Part shown: in pieces, positions 62,642 to 64,000 of the stretch
Position numbering within the stretch: position 1 is the first letter of the stretch
How the letters are laid out: each line of letters begins with the position of its first letter
From: Syngnathus acus
Taxonomy: Eukaryota > Chordata > Actinopteri > Syngnathiformes > Syngnathidae
Assembly: GCF_901709675.1 (NCBI RefSeq)
Contig: NC_051105.1
Span: forward strand, 10,278,604-10,342,603
Reading direction: 5' to 3'
Length of the DNA: 64,000 bases
Notes under the pieces: generated by a model
Seen by the model: only the letters and a program-made list of their open reading frames with translations
Database searches by the model: none
Told to the model about the DNA's origin: nothing
Made by a program: the position numbers and the translations under genes

Positions 62642-64000
62642 GTAAGAAAACATATTGATGCACTAGTTGCTGATGGCCACATGCCACACCGAGTCACGCA
62701 ACATGCAAACTCGCTTACAACATTAATCATTTAATGACACCCACGTCACTTACCATGCCAACCAAGCCCGCCTTTTAACACTCAAAAGTCACAAACACAA
62801 CAGTAGAACTTGAGGATGCCGAAACAAAGTGGACAAAAGCTATTTTTTCCGACTTCTATATTTGTGCATGTCAGAGTCAGAAGCATTTTAAGTACATTTC
62901 TGTTTTAATGTGTCAAAAGTCATTTTCCATCGGATGTAATCTATTTTGGTACTGTTAGTCCTCCCATCCTAATCTTATCAGCATTTTTGATAAAACAAGG
63001 GAAAAAATAATAATTGTAGTGCAATCCAACACGGCTGTGAATATTTTGTTTACTCAGGCTCTAAAATGTTCTGTTATCTCCGTGTGCGGATCCTCTACTT
63101 TCTCAGTCATCCTGGCAGGGGGTTCTGGGAGAGGGGACCAGGGCACACAAACAAAAGTTTTTCAAGCGGCGACAGAGAATGTTTTTTTTGTTTTTAGTTG
63201 ACAACCATTTTGAGCTCAAATTTGAATCCTGTCGTTGAGCTAGTCACATTCAACATGACATTGTTTACCTGGCCGTTACCTCAGGCTCAGTTCGCAAGTT
63301 GGCAAAGGAAAAAGTGAGTAAATAAGCCAAAGCTTGTGCAAGCCGTCACACTGACTGGCAGAAAGAAATTGCGTTATGGTCGTGTCACAAAGCAGGATTA
63401 GATTCCGGCGTAACCCAAGTCCGGTGAAAGAAAGGATTATTGTGTGAACCAGCAGTTGCTAGTGTTATTCGTCACTTGGCTCTTTTTAAGACTGTCCCTA
63501 TCTTCTGTACAATGCACACATTAAAATGTTATTAGGAAATGAAATTGGATTGGTGGTTTCCGGAGAAGAACATGTTTAAGTGTGCAGCTTTGACAAACTT
63601 AAGTTACTGAATGATTAACACAGCCAGGCGTGTTATCTTGGGAACAAAGAGTGACGACGAGGTTGACCCGGATTTTATGTGTTACGTTGCCCATGTAGAG
63701 TATTGTTGGGAATAAGGAAGCGGTTATTTCTAAAAGTGTCTTAGGTATTGGTCGCATCTTTAGTGTTGCTGTTGTGATCAGACTATTCAGAGCATATTTA
63801 CATTTCAAATTTTCAGCCAATGAGACAAAAGCAGCATGTGTGGGCCATTTATAAGCAAACCAGTTGAGCCTGCTCAAGTTTACACGTCTTTTGAAAATGA
63901 CAATCTATTACGGCGCTCTGGCTGGTCTTTTTCGGCGCCACCTTTTTCTTGCTCGAGGTCCTGCGTAAATAGTTTTGTCAGTCTGTTAGCCAAGAGTATA
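62642..64000 (+). other. Intron of the neurabin-like gene, reaching the window edge
   Basis: Starts GTAAGAAA. No exon matching the expected VFNTYSNEDYDRR continuation was found before the window ends. Confidence 0.6.

Overview
This is nuclear DNA from a ray-finned fish, almost certainly a teleost. The evidence is vertebrate multi-exon genes with short GT-AG introns, a SINE-like repeat with a GGAT tail, hAT and Tc1/mariner-type fragments, many microsatellites, and proteins that align end to end with vertebrate SP3, CDCA7, MAP3K20 (ZAK), RAPGEF4 (EPAC2) and neurabin. I cannot name the species. Protein comparisons were made from memory of the human families; no database was searched.

Layout, left to right. 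1-1.33 kb looks like the 3' end of a plus-strand neighbour. 1.8-5.5 kb is sp3 on the plus strand (7 coding exons, 708 aa). 5.6-28.8 kb is a long non-coding interval with transposon debris, a possible small multi-exon gene near 7-8.7 kb and some exon-like ORFs near 15 kb. 28.85-31.2 kb is cdca7 on the minus strand (10 exons, 398 aa). 32.1-43.7 kb is map3k20, ZAK-alpha form, on the minus strand (19 coding exons, 791 aa). 46.2-52.9 kb is rapgef4 on the minus strand (26 coding exons, 841 aa if translation starts at the Met proposed here, an EPAC2B-like short form). 58.5 kb is a tRNA-Ser(CGA). 59.7-62.6 kb is the promoter, leader exon and large first coding exon of a neurabin/spinophilin gene on the plus strand, which runs off the right edge.

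The order and orientation rapgef4, map3k20, cdca7, then sp3 facing them is the same as on human chromosome 2q31, so this is an ancient syntenic block. The neurabin-like gene is not part of that human block. Exon coordinates were assigned by reading splice sites by eye and checking that every exon keeps the frame; all four complete gene models close without a frameshift.

Most notable: (1) an AT-AC, U12-type intron of 93 bp inside rapgef4; (2) a degenerate hAT-like transposon in a map3k20 intron carrying a 61-bp, 60/61 identical copy of map3k20's own exon 4 acceptor region; (3) no exons for the first cyclic-nucleotide-binding domain of EPAC2 were found upstream of rapgef4; (4) two GC-AG introns; (5) an RGG-rich tail on ZAK-alpha; (6) three overlapping upstream ORFs in the neurabin leader.
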